A stretch of 37,796 nucleotides of DNA from Pseudomonas gingeri (GCF_013386165.1 NZ_JACAOS010000035.1:1-37796); one strand, 5' to 3'. Positions 24,409 through 32,930 are shown, numbered from the stretch's first letter. Numbers and translations: made by a program. Notes: generated by a model from the letters alone, not told the origin.

Positions 24409-25431
24409 ATGCGCTGGAAAAAGACGCTGCAAATGGCCGATGTACATTGCGAGGGCGAGATCGGCAAGGTCATCACCGGTGGGGTTCTCGACATTCCCGG
24501 CAAGACCATGCTCGACAAGATGAACTACATCAACGAGGTCGACGACAGTTTGCGTCGGCTCGTGGTCCTGGAACCACGTGGCTGCCTGCAAATGTCCGTC
24601 AACCTGCTGTTGCCGCCCACTCGGCCTGAGGCGGATGCAGGCTTCATCGTGTTGCAGGCCGATAAGGCCCATCCGATGTCAGGCAGCAACTGCATCTGTG
24701 TTGTGACGGCCTTGCTTGAACTGGGCATTTTGCCGATACAGGAGCCGGTCACAACGGTGGTGCTCGACACACCGGCCGGCCTGGTAACGGCGCAGGCTAC
24801 CTGCTCGGACGGACGCTGTTTGAGTGTGTCCCTGGATATGGTGCCGTCTTTCGTCGAGCAGTTGTCTGCGCCGATTGCCACTTCGGAGTACGGATCAATT
24901 GCTGCCGACATCGCCTTCGGCGGTGTTTATTACGCATTGATCGATGTCGAGCAGATTGGCTTGAGCATCGCGCCAGAGCATGCACGCCAGCTTGCCACGG
25001 AAGGGGTGCGGCTGAGGAAGCTGATCAACCAACAGGTCCGGGTTCAGCACCCGTTGTTCAAGGAAATAAATGACGTTGCATACGTCATGTTTCGTCATCG
25101 TATTGACGACAAGACCTGGCAAACCTGTACCACGTTGCCGCCTGGCCGTGTAGACCGTTCGCCTTGCGGAACGGGCAGCTCAGCCAACCTCGCGACCTTG
25201 GCTGCACGGGGTTTAGTACAGCCGGGCGATCAACTGACCTCCCGGTCGACCATCGGCGGGGAGTTCAAGGTCGAACTGCTGGGCCTGACCGAAGTCGGTG
25301 ATCGTACCGCCGTGCTTCCCAGGGTAACGGGGCGCGCCTGGGTTTACGGTCTGCATCAAATCGGCGTGGATCCAGATGATCCCTTGCGTGAAGGCTTTAT
25401 GCTGAGCGATACCTGGGGCGAAGGTTTTTAG
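24409..25431 (+). CDS. Proline racemase family protein, probable hydroxyproline 2-epimerase (Ser/Cys type)
   Basis: A 340-residue cofactor-independent epimerase. The second active-site motif DRSPCGTGSSA supplies Cys253, but the first, normally MCGHG, reads MSGSN with Ser91 in the cysteine position and no histidine. Ser/Cys members exist in this superfamily alongside Cys/Cys racemases and Cys/Thr dehydratases. With the flanking genes the expected reaction is trans-4-hydroxy-L-proline to cis-4-hydroxy-D-proline; a 3-hydroxyproline activity is possible. The ATG at 24409 has a strong AAAGGAGG site; the first ATG in frame (24376) lies inside the upstream gene. Confidence 0.82.
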   Translation: MRWKKTLQMADVHCEGEIGKVITGGVLDIPGKTMLDKMNYINEVDDSLRRLVVLEPRGCLQMSVNLLLPPTRPEADAGFIVLQADKAHPMSGSNCICVVTALLELGILPIQEPVTTVVLDTPAGLVTAQATCSDGRCLSVSLDMVPSFVEQLSAPIATSEYGSIAADIAFGGVYYALIDVEQIGLSIAPEHARQLATEGVRLRKLINQQVRVQHPLFKEINDVAYVMFRHRIDDKTWQTCTTLPPGRVDRSPCGTGSSANLATLAARGLVQPGDQLTSRSTIGGEFKVELLGLTEVGDRTAVLPRVTGRAWVYGLHQIGVDPDDPLREGFMLSDTWGEGF

Positions 25432-25501
25432 CCGACCCTCGGCAGATGATAAAGTTGCGGTTCGGCCTGCCGTCCGGCACCGCACCAGTGAGAGCTGCCT
25501 G

Positions 25502-26212
25502 ATGAGCAAAGACATCGTAGAAACCAATGGAACAGCCAAACGCCATGGTGGGCGCTATATTTATGAAGAACTGCGAAAGCAGATTCTGACGTTGAAACTA
25601 AAGCCCGGCACACCGCTGGATGAAGTGTCCCTCGCGGCTCAGTTCGGGCTCTCGCGCTCGCCGGTGCGCGATGCGCTGGCGCGGTTGATCAGCGAGGGGC
25701 TGGTCACGATCCTGCCTAACCGGACCACGCTGGTCACTCCGTTCGAGATCGAGGAGTTTCCCAATTACATCTCGGCTTTGGACCTTATCCAGCGCGCGGT
25801 GACTCGGTTGGCAGCGCTACAGCGCAATGAAGAGGATCTGGCACGCATTCGCGCAGCCGATGCCGCCTATCTCGATGCTGTCGGCACGGGTGATTTCCAA
25901 GCCATGTCGGAACTCAACAAGGCCTTCCACATGGCAATCGCGGAAGCTGGAAAGAACCCTTATTTCATTAGTTATTACGAAAAACTGCTGGGGGAAGGCC
26001 AGCGCCTTTTGCACCTGCATTTTGACTACATCATCAGCGCAGCCAGCACATCTACCCGCCTGGGGCGGGACCACGATGAAATAATCGAGGCCATCGCGGC
26101 TCGTAAAGCCGATGAGGCTGAAAATGCAGCGCATGAGCACACCATGCTTTTTCAGCGGCGTTTCCTCGCCTACATGCAGCAGAACCTTACCGAGAAGATG
26201 TCCGTAAATTGA
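25502..26212 (+). CDS. GntR-family regulator (FadR/FCD subgroup)
   Basis: A 236-residue regulator. The N-terminal winged helix-turn-helix spans about 18-82 (YEELRKQILTLKLKPGTPLDE and LAAQFGLSRSPVRDALARLISEGLV). The C-terminal FCD domain has the metal-ligand pattern LNKAFHMAI, DHDEIIEAI and the closing HEH. It lies 70 bases downstream of the epimerase in the same direction and is the likely local repressor of the hydroxyproline genes, with an imino acid or oxo acid as ligand (inference). Confidence 0.88.
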   Translation: MSKDIVETNGTAKRHGGRYIYEELRKQILTLKLKPGTPLDEVSLAAQFGLSRSPVRDALARLISEGLVTILPNRTTLVTPFEIEEFPNYISALDLIQRAVTRLAALQRNEEDLARIRAADAAYLDAVGTGDFQAMSELNKAFHMAIAEAGKNPYFISYYEKLLGEGQRLLHLHFDYIISAASTSTRLGRDHDEIIEAIAARKADEAENAAHEHTMLFQRRFLAYMQQNLTEKMSVN

Positions 26213-26331
26213 GTTTGAACGGCCAGGCGCAATCCGCTGTGGAATTCGTCTGGCACTCCCCACAACAAAAGACCAGGTTCGCACCTTGAATTTTGCGCCA
26301 CCTCGTCCTGTCTTTTGTTTGGGGTGCCTAC

Positions 26332-26368
26332 TATTGAGTCAGTATTGCTGAATACCTCGAAGGTATTG
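26332..26368. promoter_or_regulatory. 37-bp compound dyad, copy 2 (probable operator)
   Basis: Same arrangement as 16200-16236, with three substitutions. AATACCT-CGA-AGGTATT (26351-26367) remains a perfect 7-bp dyad although both bases that differ in its spacer have changed. Similarity continues more weakly about 18 bases upstream (TTTGTTT...CTA). It lies 92 bp before the LysE-type gene. The remainder of 26213-26460 shows no gene. Confidence 0.7.
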
Positions 26369-26460
26369 ATGTGTGCCAGGAAAGGCGTTGAGTTATTGGG
26401 AGTGAAACATTCCGAATACCCTTGTAGGATCGGTCCTTCAATCCCCGACGAGTCAGAAAA

Positions 26461-27102
26461 ATGGATGTTCACTCGGTGCTTGCCTTCACCCTGGTTGCTG
26501 GGATTGCCATTGCCAGCCCTGGCCCCGCGACGTTGATGGCCTTGAACAACAGCATCACCTACGGCCCGCGTTCCACGCTGTGGTCGTCACTCGGTAATGC
26601 CAGTGGCCTGTTCTGCCTGTCGGCAGCGGCCATGCTGGGGCTCGGGGCGTTGCTGGCCAGTTCCGAATGGATGTTCAACGTGGTGAAGATCGCCGGTGCC
26701 GGTTATCTGTTCTACCTGGGCGCCAAACAGCTGTTGAAAAAGGCCCCGGTACTGGCAAGCGATGCTCAAGGCCAGCCCGCAAACAACAGGCCGTCACGCC
26801 GCAAACTCTACAAGTCGGCGTTCCTGACCGCCGCGACCAATCCCAAGGCGACGATGTTTTTCACCGCGCTGTTCCCGCAGTTCATCGACCAAAGCGCCGC
26901 GCTGCTGCCGCAATTTCTAATCCTTACGGCGATCTTCATGGTCTTGTCGCTGACGTCCTTGAGCCTGTATGCCGCACTGGCCTCTCGCGCCAAAGGCCTG
27001 CTGATCCGTCCTGTATTTTCCAAGTGGTTGAACCGGGTGGTGGGGTCGACTTTTATTGGGTTTGGGGCGGCGGTGCTGAGCATGCGTCGGCAGAGCGTGT
27101 AA
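26461..27102 (+). CDS. LysE/RhtB-family amino-acid exporter
   Basis: Inner-membrane exporter, 213 residues with about six hydrophobic segments. The family N-terminal motif SPGPATLMALNNSITYGPRS is present, as is the central FLTAATNPKATMFFTALFPQFID. Relatives export lysine, threonine, homoserine or similar amino acids; the substrate is not evident. Only a weak GAG-type ribosome site precedes the ATG. Having the same operator-like element as the symporter gene suggests joint control, perhaps with one importing and one relieving excess of related compounds. Confidence 0.87.
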   Translation: MDVHSVLAFTLVAGIAIASPGPATLMALNNSITYGPRSTLWSSLGNASGLFCLSAAAMLGLGALLASSEWMFNVVKIAGAGYLFYLGAKQLLKKAPVLASDAQGQPANNRPSRRKLYKSAFLTAATNPKATMFFTALFPQFIDQSAALLPQFLILTAIFMVLSLTSLSLYAALASRAKGLLIRPVFSKWLNRVVGSTFIGFGAAVLSMRRQSV

Positions 27103-27142
27103 GGGGTTTTTCACTGCATTGCGGTGGCACAAGGAGTTGTAT

Positions 27143-27763
27143 GTGAATAAGGACCGCTATCAGACTCACAGTGCGCGAAGCATTACGCCAGGTGTATCGT
27201 CTACTTGCAGTCAGTGGTTTGTGAGCCTTCAAATGCTCACGGTTTTCATCGTGATGTCGCTTTCATGGTCAAGTGCATATGCCGGCGGCTTCTGGAGAGA
27301 CTCAAACGGAGTTCCAATCCCCGACACGGAATCCAGGCGAAGCATTGGAGAGTTTGGTGGCATGCTATCAATCACCTCCGATCCCGACTGGAAGGAGAAG
27401 TGGAGTACGCCAGCCGACACCACTCCAGTATTTAAAGAAGCAAAAAGCATCACCGCAGGTGAAAAAGTTTTTGCACTTATTTTCTTTACAAATCCAGGGT
27501 TGAACGCTGATCACGAAGTGAGCATCACGTGCGACTTAAAAGTCACAAGTCCGAACGGGGCAGAGTCGACTAATCAGCGAGACGCGGTTTGCTTTCAAGG
27601 ACGTATCCAAGGGTCGCCGAAAAACCTCTACCTCGCGGCGCCTGTGATCGGTTTCGTTGGAGAGCCAAGTGACCCGGTGGGCGTTTGGACGGTTGATATC
27701 ACGCTTAAAGACAACGTGCGTACGGTTGTCATGCCGCTCAAGGCAACATTTGTCCTGAAGTAG
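27143..27763 (+). CDS. Secreted protein of unknown function
   Basis: Not recognised. The predicted product has 206 residues from a GTG start that is well served by AAGGAG six bases upstream; a TTG eight codons earlier lies before that site. A hydrophobic stretch (about 28-46) ends in SAYA-GG, a plausible signal-peptidase site, though the n-region is unusually long; an internal ATG at the 31st codon would give a standard signal peptide. The mature part is mixed polar with two cysteines (ITCDL and AVCFQG) that could pair in the periplasm, and a C-terminal immunoglobulin-like beta pattern (VGVWTVDITLKDNVRTVVMPLKATFVL). No neighbour suggests a role. Confidence 0.65.
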   Translation: MNKDRYQTHSARSITPGVSSTCSQWFVSLQMLTVFIVMSLSWSSAYAGGFWRDSNGVPIPDTESRRSIGEFGGMLSITSDPDWKEKWSTPADTTPVFKEAKSITAGEKVFALIFFTNPGLNADHEVSITCDLKVTSPNGAESTNQRDAVCFQGRIQGSPKNLYLAAPVIGFVGEPSDPVGVWTVDITLKDNVRTVVMPLKATFVLK

Positions 27764-28101
27764 AGAGGGTGAACCCTGATGAGGCCGAGGAGTAAGGGCG
27801 GCCAGGGATGGGTTGATGATCTGGTTTGAGGGGCAGTAGGCCATTTTCAGGAAAGTGCCATCCTTTTAGATCGCCGCAAGGGCGGCATTGGGGGGCATGC
27901 AGGTGCCGAGCCTATCGCGTTGGACGCATTGTATAGCGTGATCAATGGGCAGCAGGATTAACTGCTCAGCTCACTAGACAGATATCAAATGGCCGCCTAC
28001 GCTGCAAATCGCTACTGTTAGACCTGCGCCTACAAAAGCCGGATCGTTCGGTAATACCTGACATCGGATGTAAACTCTTCATTAGCCAGGAGGCTAACAT
28101 T
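27764..28101. other. 338-base region with a possible gene-end fragment
   Basis: No complete gene. A short hairpin GCCGC-AAGG-GCGGC is at 27873-27886. A plus-strand frame from about 27834 to 27961 encodes HFQESAILLDRRKGGIGG and ends in ALDALYSVINGQQD then stop, without a start codon; it may be the tail of a decayed gene. The last bases carry the AGGAGG site of the next gene. Confidence 0.3.
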
Positions 28102-29178
28102 ATGTCTGTTCAACCGCTCACGCATGTACTCATCGATACCGATGTCGATTTCGACGATTACATGGCCATGTCGTATTTGCTCAAGCATCATGCGATAAAA
28201 GTCGAAGGTATCACTGTGACGGGGGTGGGCGCTGTTCACTTGAGTCACGGCGTTGAAAACGTCAGCCATTTCCTCACGTTGTTTAATGACCCTGAGATAG
28301 AACGCATCCCCGTCGCGGCGGGTCTTCAGCGTCCCATGGTGTACAGCAATACCTTTCCCTTTGAAACACGCCAGGCAGCGGATCACCATTACGACGCGCT
28401 GTTTCCACGGAAAAACCCGAATCCTACGCGAGCTGATGCGCTCGCTTTCTTAAAGGAAACCTTGGAAAAGGCCGATCATAAATTTACGGTGTTAATGATC
28501 GGCGGTGGTACGACCTGGGGGCATTTGTTCCAGCACGCTAAAACCGACAGTGCGTTGCAACGCTTGTTGCTCAGCAAAGTAGAGCGCATCGTGATGATGG
28601 GGGGGAATTTGTTGCCGGAATACGTCCAGCCGGGGGCGGGCGGTAATATTATTGATGCGCTGGGTGACGCACCTTATTACACCAACGAAGTTGCCGAATG
28701 GAATATCTTCCTGGATGCGCTGGGTGCCAAATATGTCTTTGATGGCGGTATCCCTGTGCAGTTGGTTGCGCTGAACGCCAGTAACTTTATCCCTATTACC
28801 CAGCATTTCGTGAGCCAACTCTCCCGTATTTCCAACCCGGTTGCTCAGTTCCTCATCCACGTGCTGCAAAGCTCGACCATCGCGCCCGGTATCGGCAAAT
28901 ATCTGTATTTTTGGGATCCACTGGCGGCCGTGGCGATCACCGACCCTCAGTTTCTTCAATTTACCCGCTATCACCTGCGGGTGGAGCAGGAGCTGAACGA
29001 AGAGCAGGATATGACCGGGAAGTTGGTGCCGGACGACGCAGGTGCCCCAGTCGATGTGGCCCTGTCGGCCGCCCCCGGGTTCGTCACCACGCTTTATCTG
29101 CACACCATCGCAGGCAACTCGGTCGAAGCTACCGCCGAAAACATGGCCAAAGCAGCAGAGGCCGTGGCCGATAAGTAG
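28102..29178 (+). CDS. Nucleoside hydrolase (IunH superfamily) protein
   Basis: A 358-residue protein of the inosine-uridine hydrolase fold. The calcium-binding N-terminal cluster reads IDTDVDFDDYMAM (Asp12, 14, 18, 19), comparable to DTDPGxDD. MMGGN, EWNIFLDALGA (usual E/FN..xD) and WDPLAAV (usual HDPLA, here Trp for His) follow. The core is therefore intact except for the late histidine. No signal peptide is seen, so it is cytoplasmic. A strong AGGAGG site precedes the ATG. The pairing with a secreted propeller-haem protein is unusual; its substrate may not be a nucleoside. Confidence 0.8.
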   Translation: MSVQPLTHVLIDTDVDFDDYMAMSYLLKHHAIKVEGITVTGVGAVHLSHGVENVSHFLTLFNDPEIERIPVAAGLQRPMVYSNTFPFETRQAADHHYDALFPRKNPNPTRADALAFLKETLEKADHKFTVLMIGGGTTWGHLFQHAKTDSALQRLLLSKVERIVMMGGNLLPEYVQPGAGGNIIDALGDAPYYTNEVAEWNIFLDALGAKYVFDGGIPVQLVALNASNFIPITQHFVSQLSRISNPVAQFLIHVLQSSTIAPGIGKYLYFWDPLAAVAITDPQFLQFTRYHLRVEQELNEEQDMTGKLVPDDAGAPVDVALSAAPGFVTTLYLHTIAGNSVEATAENMAKAAEAVADK

Positions 29179-29222
29179 AGTTGCAAAACAAGCGCTGGCA
29201 GCCAGGGAACAACTACGCCGAT

Positions 29223-29242
29223 CAGGGTGCCTCGGCACCCTG
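29223..29242 (+). other. Intercistronic hairpin before the propeller-haem gene
   Basis: CAGGGTGC-CTCG-GCACCCTG, a perfect 8-bp stem with a 4-base loop, between the nucleoside-hydrolase stop and the next start. No T-run follows, so the two genes may still share a transcript with the downstream part attenuated. Confidence 0.55.
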
Positions 29243-29272
29243 TAGTAGCCGCTAATTCAAAGGAACGAATCT

Positions 29273-31768
29273 ATGAACGTCAAAGCAATGCTGGGTCGAT
29301 TGTTGCTGTGCCTGGGTGGCGTGCTGGCGGTCTCGTCGGTGTATGCGGAGAGTGTGATCATCGCCACACCGCAACAAGGTGTGGGGATCACGGTCGATGT
29401 TTTTGATCGTCCGGACGCCTCTAGCGGTGTGCCTTCTTCGACGAGCACGGTCCCCTTCAGGCCCCAAGCGTTTTATATACCCTCGGTGCAGTCGTTCAAG
29501 GGCAAGCTTTATATGTTTTGGTCCAATAATAATGATCAGAAACATATAAATTTTTCTACTTCAACCGAGGGCAAAAGCTGGTCTCTCCCACAAACTATCA
29601 ATGTGGATAGCATCTTCAGTAATGTCTCAGTTAGCGTATTCAAGCAAAAACTGATACTGACGTTTACCGATCCCCAGGGCCGCTTGAAGACCATCAATTC
29701 CGCGGACGGTGTCGTCTGGTCCACGGTCAAGCCTATCAATACGGTCCATACGGCCCTCAATAACAAACCTATTGTTTATAACGGTAAACTCTTTGTCTTG
29801 TATAGCGAAAACGCAGGCAAGGCTGTTTACTCTGTCACCTCGGATGACGGCCTTGTGTGGAGTCGGGAAAATCTGGCGTTTCAGGAAAGCGCCGACCCCA
29901 TTCTGACGATGGTCCCCGTCGTCTATAACGGTCAATTATGGACTTATTACGCGTTTGAAAATGGCGCCATGTTCGCCCGTACTTACGACCGGGCCGGCCA
30001 GTGGGGGGCGAGGCAAGCGCTGACGGGTATTAACAGCCAGGGGCCCAGGGGCTTCCTGAATAGTGCAACGATGATCGGCGAGCGCGTGTTTATCAGCAGC
30101 AGCTCCAATACGTTTTATTCAAATGACGGGCTGCATTGGAATGCGTATTTCTCCAAGCGCTTCCCTGGGAATTCGGCCTATCCATCGGGATTGGGCGTTT
30201 CCTATGCCATCACCGCAAACGATTTAACCACGAACAACCCGCAACTGCCCGCGGATCTGGCCACGGGCCTTAGCCATACCGACTATGCCACTTTCGCCTG
30301 GCGCAGCTTTATTGCACTGAACAATGCCGCCAACACACCGTTGCCCGCTAACCGCGGCGTCGGCAATCCCGGCAGCAGCTTTGCCGATTCGGGTAAGCTG
30401 CCACAATCTTCCAGCCCCTTGTTGTGGCAAACCTTCGCCCATCGCACCGAGTTGTTTCCGGCGGTAGGGGAAAACACCGCAGGCGGCCCGACGCGGCCGT
30501 TTGCTTCAAACCCGCAGTACACCTATACGGGGTTCTCCAAGGGGATACCTTTGGCGCCGGGCGCCAGTTTTGCTCATTACAACAATCTGGATGAGGCGAC
30601 TCAAATAGGGCAAAACGCGATATTTTTCCCGGTCAACCCGCCACGAGCAGCAATGAACGGGAGCAACTATGCCCCTTCGAACGACAGCCAGATCCTGTTC
30701 GAGGCCAAGGCCAATCCCGTCATTTACGCGTATGCGCAAGGCCTGAGCAGTTACCCGGAGCATATCGTTCTGCCCGACGGCGCGCTGGAGGTCAAGGCGG
30801 CATGGCGCAAGTTGGCGGACATTCCAGTGGCGCAACGTGCGCGCTACTATACGGCGACGGTGGTGACCTATCACGGCAACGATGCGGCGCCGGTGGCGCA
30901 CAACGAAGAATATGCCCTGGTCGCCTTGCATATCATCCATAAGACGGCCAACTACCCGACCTTCATATTCGCCACATTCGAGCATGAGGATGCGCTGACC
31001 TTGCCCGACAAGTCGCCGACCGGGCTCTACTACATCGCCAACTACAACAAGGTTGCCTACTTGCCGGATAACGGTTCAGCGCCGGTCGCTACCTTCTCTG
31101 ACGGCAACACCACCCATACGGTTACCCTGCCCAGGGGCGATGTGGCGGACTCGGCCCATACTCCACCCATCTACTCCGGCACGAATGGGATCCCCAAGGG
31201 GCAGGCCGGGCCGATCCGTGTCGTGCAACCGCAAACCATCTATTCCGAAGTCACGGCGGTCAACAACCAGGTCAAGCAGCTCATGGACGGCAGCAGCGCG
31301 TTCAACAATTCGGTCTGGAAGCACTACCGGCTAAAAGGGGTGCAGGCCATTCCGTCGAGCACTGAAATCGACCCGGATTATTACCTGGCCAATATCCTGG
31401 TCGAAAGCAGTCAGCCTGGGATTCAGCTGTTTCGTGGGGGCAACAAATTTCCCCAGGACACCCCCACCCTGACCAATATGCGCACGATGAAGAACATCAA
31501 GGTGCCGGATTATGATCACAGCACTGGAAGCCAGACCATGGGCGGCTGCATGGGTTGTCACGGCATCGCCCAGAGCACGCTGAAACAAGGTTTCAGTTTT
31601 CTGTTTGATGCGATCAACCGCGCCAACTTCATGGACCCCTCTAGCCCCACCGGCTTTGCGAACCCGGAAACCATCGGTTTGCCGGATTCTCAAACCCAGC
31701 AGAAACGGGCTTTGAAATACTCGCTTGGCTTTCAGGGCAAGGGCGCCGTTGAGGAGACGGGCAAGTAG
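29273..31768 (+). CDS. Secreted Asp-box beta-propeller / mono-haem c-type protein
   Basis: An 831-residue exported protein with a clear signal peptide (cleavage near VYA-ES at residue 25). Residues about 65-300 carry four sialidase-type Asp-box-like turns (STSTEGKSW at 95-103, SADGVVW at 143, SDDGLVW at 190, SNDGLHW at 283), predicting propeller blades. The middle (about 310-740) is not recognised. Near the end CMGCH (Cys759, Cys762, His763) is a single covalent haem c site. Exported haem proteins mature in the periplasm, so a periplasmic or outer-surface redox or binding role is likely. The catalytic residues of true sialidases are not evident. It starts 94 bases after the nucleoside hydrolase; a GAA-rich weak ribosome site (AAAGGAACGA) precedes it. 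Confidence 0.75.
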   Translation: MNVKAMLGRLLLCLGGVLAVSSVYAESVIIATPQQGVGITVDVFDRPDASSGVPSSTSTVPFRPQAFYIPSVQSFKGKLYMFWSNNNDQKHINFSTSTEGKSWSLPQTINVDSIFSNVSVSVFKQKLILTFTDPQGRLKTINSADGVVWSTVKPINTVHTALNNKPIVYNGKLFVLYSENAGKAVYSVTSDDGLVWSRENLAFQESADPILTMVPVVYNGQLWTYYAFENGAMFARTYDRAGQWGARQALTGINSQGPRGFLNSATMIGERVFISSSSNTFYSNDGLHWNAYFSKRFPGNSAYPSGLGVSYAITANDLTTNNPQLPADLATGLSHTDYATFAWRSFIALNNAANTPLPANRGVGNPGSSFADSGKLPQSSSPLLWQTFAHRTELFPAVGENTAGGPTRPFASNPQYTYTGFSKGIPLAPGASFAHYNNLDEATQIGQNAIFFPVNPPRAAMNGSNYAPSNDSQILFEAKANPVIYAYAQGLSSYPEHIVLPDGALEVKAAWRKLADIPVAQRARYYTATVVTYHGNDAAPVAHNEEYALVALHIIHKTANYPTFIFATFEHEDALTLPDKSPTGLYYIANYNKVAYLPDNGSAPVATFSDGNTTHTVTLPRGDVADSAHTPPIYSGTNGIPKGQAGPIRVVQPQTIYSEVTAVNNQVKQLMDGSSAFNNSVWKHYRLKGVQAIPSSTEIDPDYYLANILVESSQPGIQLFRGGNKFPQDTPTLTNMRTMKNIKVPDYDHSTGSQTMGGCMGCHGIAQSTLKQGFSFLFDAINRANFMDPSSPTGFANPETIGLPDSQTQQKRALKYSLGFQGKGAVEETGK

Positions 31769-32150
31769 GAAGCCGGTGTGGCTCACTCCCGCTTCTCGGC
31801 CACCAACAGCAATGACGGCGGCGCAGCACTCTGTGGGTGCTGCGGCTCCTGCAAAGTGCTCAACTGAAAACCGGCCATATCAAGGTGCTGGGTGCAATCC
31901 CCAGGAGGCCCGTCAGGCCGCGATCGACCCGCTCCCGGTAAAGCCGCGCCTGGGTAATTGGGGACAGACCACGTTTACGTCCAATTCTGAAAATCGTGGT
32001 CTGTCCCCGATTTTACAGAAGGTCGACAATAGTGGTGTGGCGTGTCCACCTGGGCGCTAGGTGTTGATCGGCTGTAATCGCCCCATAGCGACCAGCCGGC
32101 TCTGATAGGCATTGGCCGAAAGCAACTCTTGGATCGAATACCTCCCCCCA
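31769..32150. other. 382-base intergenic region with palindromic repeat
   Basis: No convincing gene. Its main structure is the inverted repeat at 31960-32008. A frame across the region lacks a ribosome site and is judged non-coding. Confidence 0.6.
31960..32008. repeat. 14-bp perfect inverted repeat, GGGGACAGACCACG type
   Basis: GGGGACAGACCACG (31960-31973) and its exact complement (31995-32008) flank 21 bases; flanking AAT/ATT bases extend the symmetry imperfectly. Such GGGGAC palindromes are familiar from Pseudomonas intergenic DNA near REP-associated transposases (from memory); no transposase gene is present here. Confidence 0.65.
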
Positions 32151-32930
32151 CTACGCTATTTTGGAAGGATCCCTCCAATCAAGCATCGACGCGTAGATTG
32201 CTGACTCCATCACGATCACCAAGCCTTTTGCAGGCTCAAGTACATCTTTGACTTCATGGATCACATTGCCTGCGACATAGGCTGTGATTGCAGGCCAAAA
32301 CTTGTGGCTGGCCGGGCCCAATTGAGCGGGCCATAGACGTTTGCTTGCGACGACACTCTCTGGAGCGTCGCCAGTCAGGCACATTAATGCAAAGGGCCAG
32401 AGCGCTTTAAGCAATTGCTTCGGTGGCATTCCGGGATAGTGCTCCTTGCCCAAGGACGGCATCCCCTCAATTTCACTACCAATTGAGTTGATGACATGAG
32501 TAAACCGGTCCTCCAGTTTCGGCGTTTGCGCGACGGTTAACCCAGCGATCATCGCGCCATTGGCTGCCACTGATGCTAACCGCTCGTTGCGCAAGGCTTC
32601 AGTCTCAGGAAGAAGGGCGCATCTGAGGGGCCTACCTTGGAGAAATCCTCCCGTTTTCGTCATGATGGGAGATATCTGGTTGAGTGTTACCAAATCGTTT
32701 TCCGAAACCGCGCGCACAAGCAATGCCTGCTGTGCAGCAAACCCCGCAATAACGCCGGCTGCGGCCAAATAGGTCTCGGCATGAAGGCGACCATTGACCG
32801 TCACGCGCGTACGAAGGTTATGCATGAAAGTGCCGAACGCAAAATTGCAGGCGGGGTAATCAGGTTGACCGTCCCAAGGGAACTTGCTGCCCTGATTGTC
32901 GGGGCCTGTCGGCGTTGATGTTTCGGTCAT
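32151..32930 (-). CDS. Protein of unknown function
   Basis: Not recognised. A 259-residue predicted cytoplasmic protein starting at the ATG at 32930 with only a weak GGA upstream. Composition is ordinary with alanine-rich helical stretches (AETYLAAAGVIAGFAAQQALL at about 52-72, and AITAYVAGNVIHEVKDVLEPAKGLVIVMESAIYASMLDW near the end). No signal peptide or definite membrane segment is seen. It runs in the same direction as the oxygenase-WD40 gene but lies 143 bases downstream of it, so a shared transcript is possible. Continuous frame with sensible codon use supports a real gene. Confidence 0.6.
   Translation of the reverse strand: MTETSTPTGPDNQGSKFPWDGQPDYPACNFAFGTFMHNLRTRVTVNGRLHAETYLAAAGVIAGFAAQQALLVRAVSENDLVTLNQISPIMTKTGGFLQGRPLRCALLPETEALRNERLASVAANGAMIAGLTVAQTPKLEDRFTHVINSIGSEIEGMPSLGKEHYPGMPPKQLLKALWPFALMCLTGDAPESVVASKRLWPAQLGPASHKFWPAITAYVAGNVIHEVKDVLEPAKGLVIVMESAIYASMLDWRDPSKIA

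Noticed and set aside
31725..32060. 111-codon frame overlapping the end of the propeller-haem gene
   Set aside because: Starts inside the upstream gene in another frame and runs through the palindromic repeat; no domain seen.
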